In this document: positions 54,410-54,988 of the stretch, piece by piece
How the letters are laid out: each line of letters begins with the position of its first letter
Numbering within the stretch: position 1 is the stretch's first letter
DNA from: Actinomycetota bacterium
GTDB taxonomy: Bacteria > Actinomycetota > Actinomycetes > Nanopelagicales > Nanopelagicaceae
NCBI GenBank assembly: GCA_947371865.1
Contig: CANBRH010000004.1
Location: forward strand, 1-54,988
DNA: 54,988 bases
Direction of reading: 5' to 3'
The notes under the pieces: model-generated
What the model saw: only the letters and a program-made list of their open reading frames with translations
What the model was told of the DNA's origin: nothing
The model's database searches: none
Translations under genes and position numbers: made by a program

Positions 54410-54988
54410 ATGTCCGATAAGAATATGGCAGGCCTACGCCGTCGTATCATCGCAACAGCCGCCGCAGCTGCCCTCGCAGCAGGTGGTTTGCTTGTTGGTG
54501 GAGCGACTGGCGCAAGTGCTGCTGCAGCAAAATCTGGTGGCACGTTGTACATGGTCACCCACAACGGGCAATTTGCGCATGCTGACCCACAACGTAACTA
54601 CACCGGTCAGGACATCGCATTCTTTAATACCTATGTCTATCGCAACCTTGTTGTCTACAAGCCAGCAGCTGGCCCAGCCGGTTCCGGACTCGTTGCTGAC
54701 CTTGCAACCAACACTGGTGTTCCAAGCAACTCTGCCAAGACCTGGAAGTTCACACTCCGTCCAGGCGTGAAGTGGGAAGATGGTTCAGCCATTACTTGTG
54801 CTGATGTGAAGTACGGTGTTTCACGTACCTTCGCAACCGACGTCATCACTGACGGTCCTGCTTATGCACTTTCCATGCTTGCTATTCCACAAGATGCAAA
54901 GGGCAACTCGCTCTATGCAGGCCCATACAAGAAGACTGGTCAAAAACTATTCGACAAGGCAGTAACTTGCTCGAAGGATAACCGCACC
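54410..54988 (+). CDS. ABC transporter substrate-binding protein, peptide type (3'-truncated)
   Basis: The first 193 residues of an extracellular solute-binding protein of family 5 (OppA/DppA type). A signal peptide (Arg-Arg-Arg, a long Ala/Leu-rich core, cut near Ala-Ser-Ala-Ala-Ala) has no lipobox. Then come Gly-Gly-Thr-Leu-Tyr and the family features Leu-Val-Ala-Asp-Leu-Ala and Lys-Phe-Thr-Leu-Arg-Pro-Gly-Val-Lys-Trp-Glu-Asp-Gly. AAGGAGGA is a near-perfect SD. The gene runs off the window. With the upstream permease gene it forms part of an oligopeptide-type importer. Confidence 0.92.
   Translation, partial: MSDKNMAGLRRRIIATAAAAALAAGGLLVGGATGASAAAAKSGGTLYMVTHNGQFAHADPQRNYTGQDIAFFNTYVYRNLVVYKPAAGPAGSGLVADLATNTGVPSNSAKTWKFTLRPGVKWEDGSAITCADVKYGVSRTFATDVITDGPAYALSMLAIPQDAKGNSLYAGPYKKTGQKLFDKAVTCSKDNRT

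Noticed and set aside
1..54988. Possible tRNA, riboswitch, insertion sequence or prophage attachment site.
   Set aside because: I looked through the gaps and saw no cloverleaf, known riboswitch core, transposase gene or long terminal repeats.

Overview
The window looks like a piece of chromosome from an actinobacterium of moderate GC content with a compact genome. This rests on an MmpL-type transporter, a sortase with a wall-anchored substrate, a CsoR/CstR-type regulator, KatG, an actinobacterial-style type IV pilus gene set without outer-membrane parts, and many genes that lack a Shine-Dalgarno (SD) sequence but carry a -10-like hexamer six bases before the ATG (leaderless expression). The secreted proteins near 14-18 kb resemble those of planktonic freshwater actinobacteria, but lineage cannot be fixed from this window. 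No rRNA, tRNA, CRISPR array, transposase or phage gene was seen.

Layout. 0-4 kb: tail of a YCII-like gene, a NarL-type two-component pair, and a FAD disulfide oxidoreductase with a zinc-ribbon-like tail. 4-10.8 kb: small stress and housekeeping genes (DUF1761, DUF1905, SRPBCC, GNAT, katG, YdeI-like, DinB-like, DUF1801, MarC). 10.8-13.8 kb: a reactive-sulfur operon with a CstR-like repressor under a perfect palindrome, a rhodanese lipoprotein, a CoA-disulfide reductase/rhodanese fusion and two tandem tiny Cys-rich proteins. 14-17.7 kb: three secreted proteins. 17.7-22.2 kb: MmpL transporter, hydrolase, SDR and phosphodiesterase. 22.2-24.3 kb: a wall-anchored DUF3494 (ice-binding fold) protein followed by a sortase. 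24.4-32.5 kb: two divergent LuxR-type regulators with degenerate receivers, GNAT, GyrI-like protein, methyltransferase, Orn/Lys/Arg-type decarboxylase, an EXORDIUM-like secreted protein and a membrane protein.

32.8-50.5 kb is the core of the window: two complete collinear type IV pilus operons, each pilB-pilC-pilV-like-pilW-like-pilX-like-pilE-like-pilA, separated by one convergent CoA-binding gene. The second ends in the only prepilin peptidase gene, which presumably serves both. The major pilins are nearly identical, while the minor pilins and the PilX-like candidate tip proteins have diverged; one PilX-like protein carries three extra IPT/TIG domains. No PilT, PilM, PilN or PilO gene is in view. 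50.5-55 kb: GNAT, a LigB-type dioxygenase behind a 24-bp palindrome, tgt, and part of a peptide ABC transporter.

The most unusual point is a gene arrangement seen twice. An abundant substrate gene (pilA2, or the wall-anchored protein) is followed by a strong terminator-like hairpin, and the best start codon of the enzyme that processes the substrate (prepilin peptidase, or sortase) lies inside the 5' arm of that hairpin. The hairpin and U-tract then encode the enzyme's N-terminus and the start of its first membrane helix.
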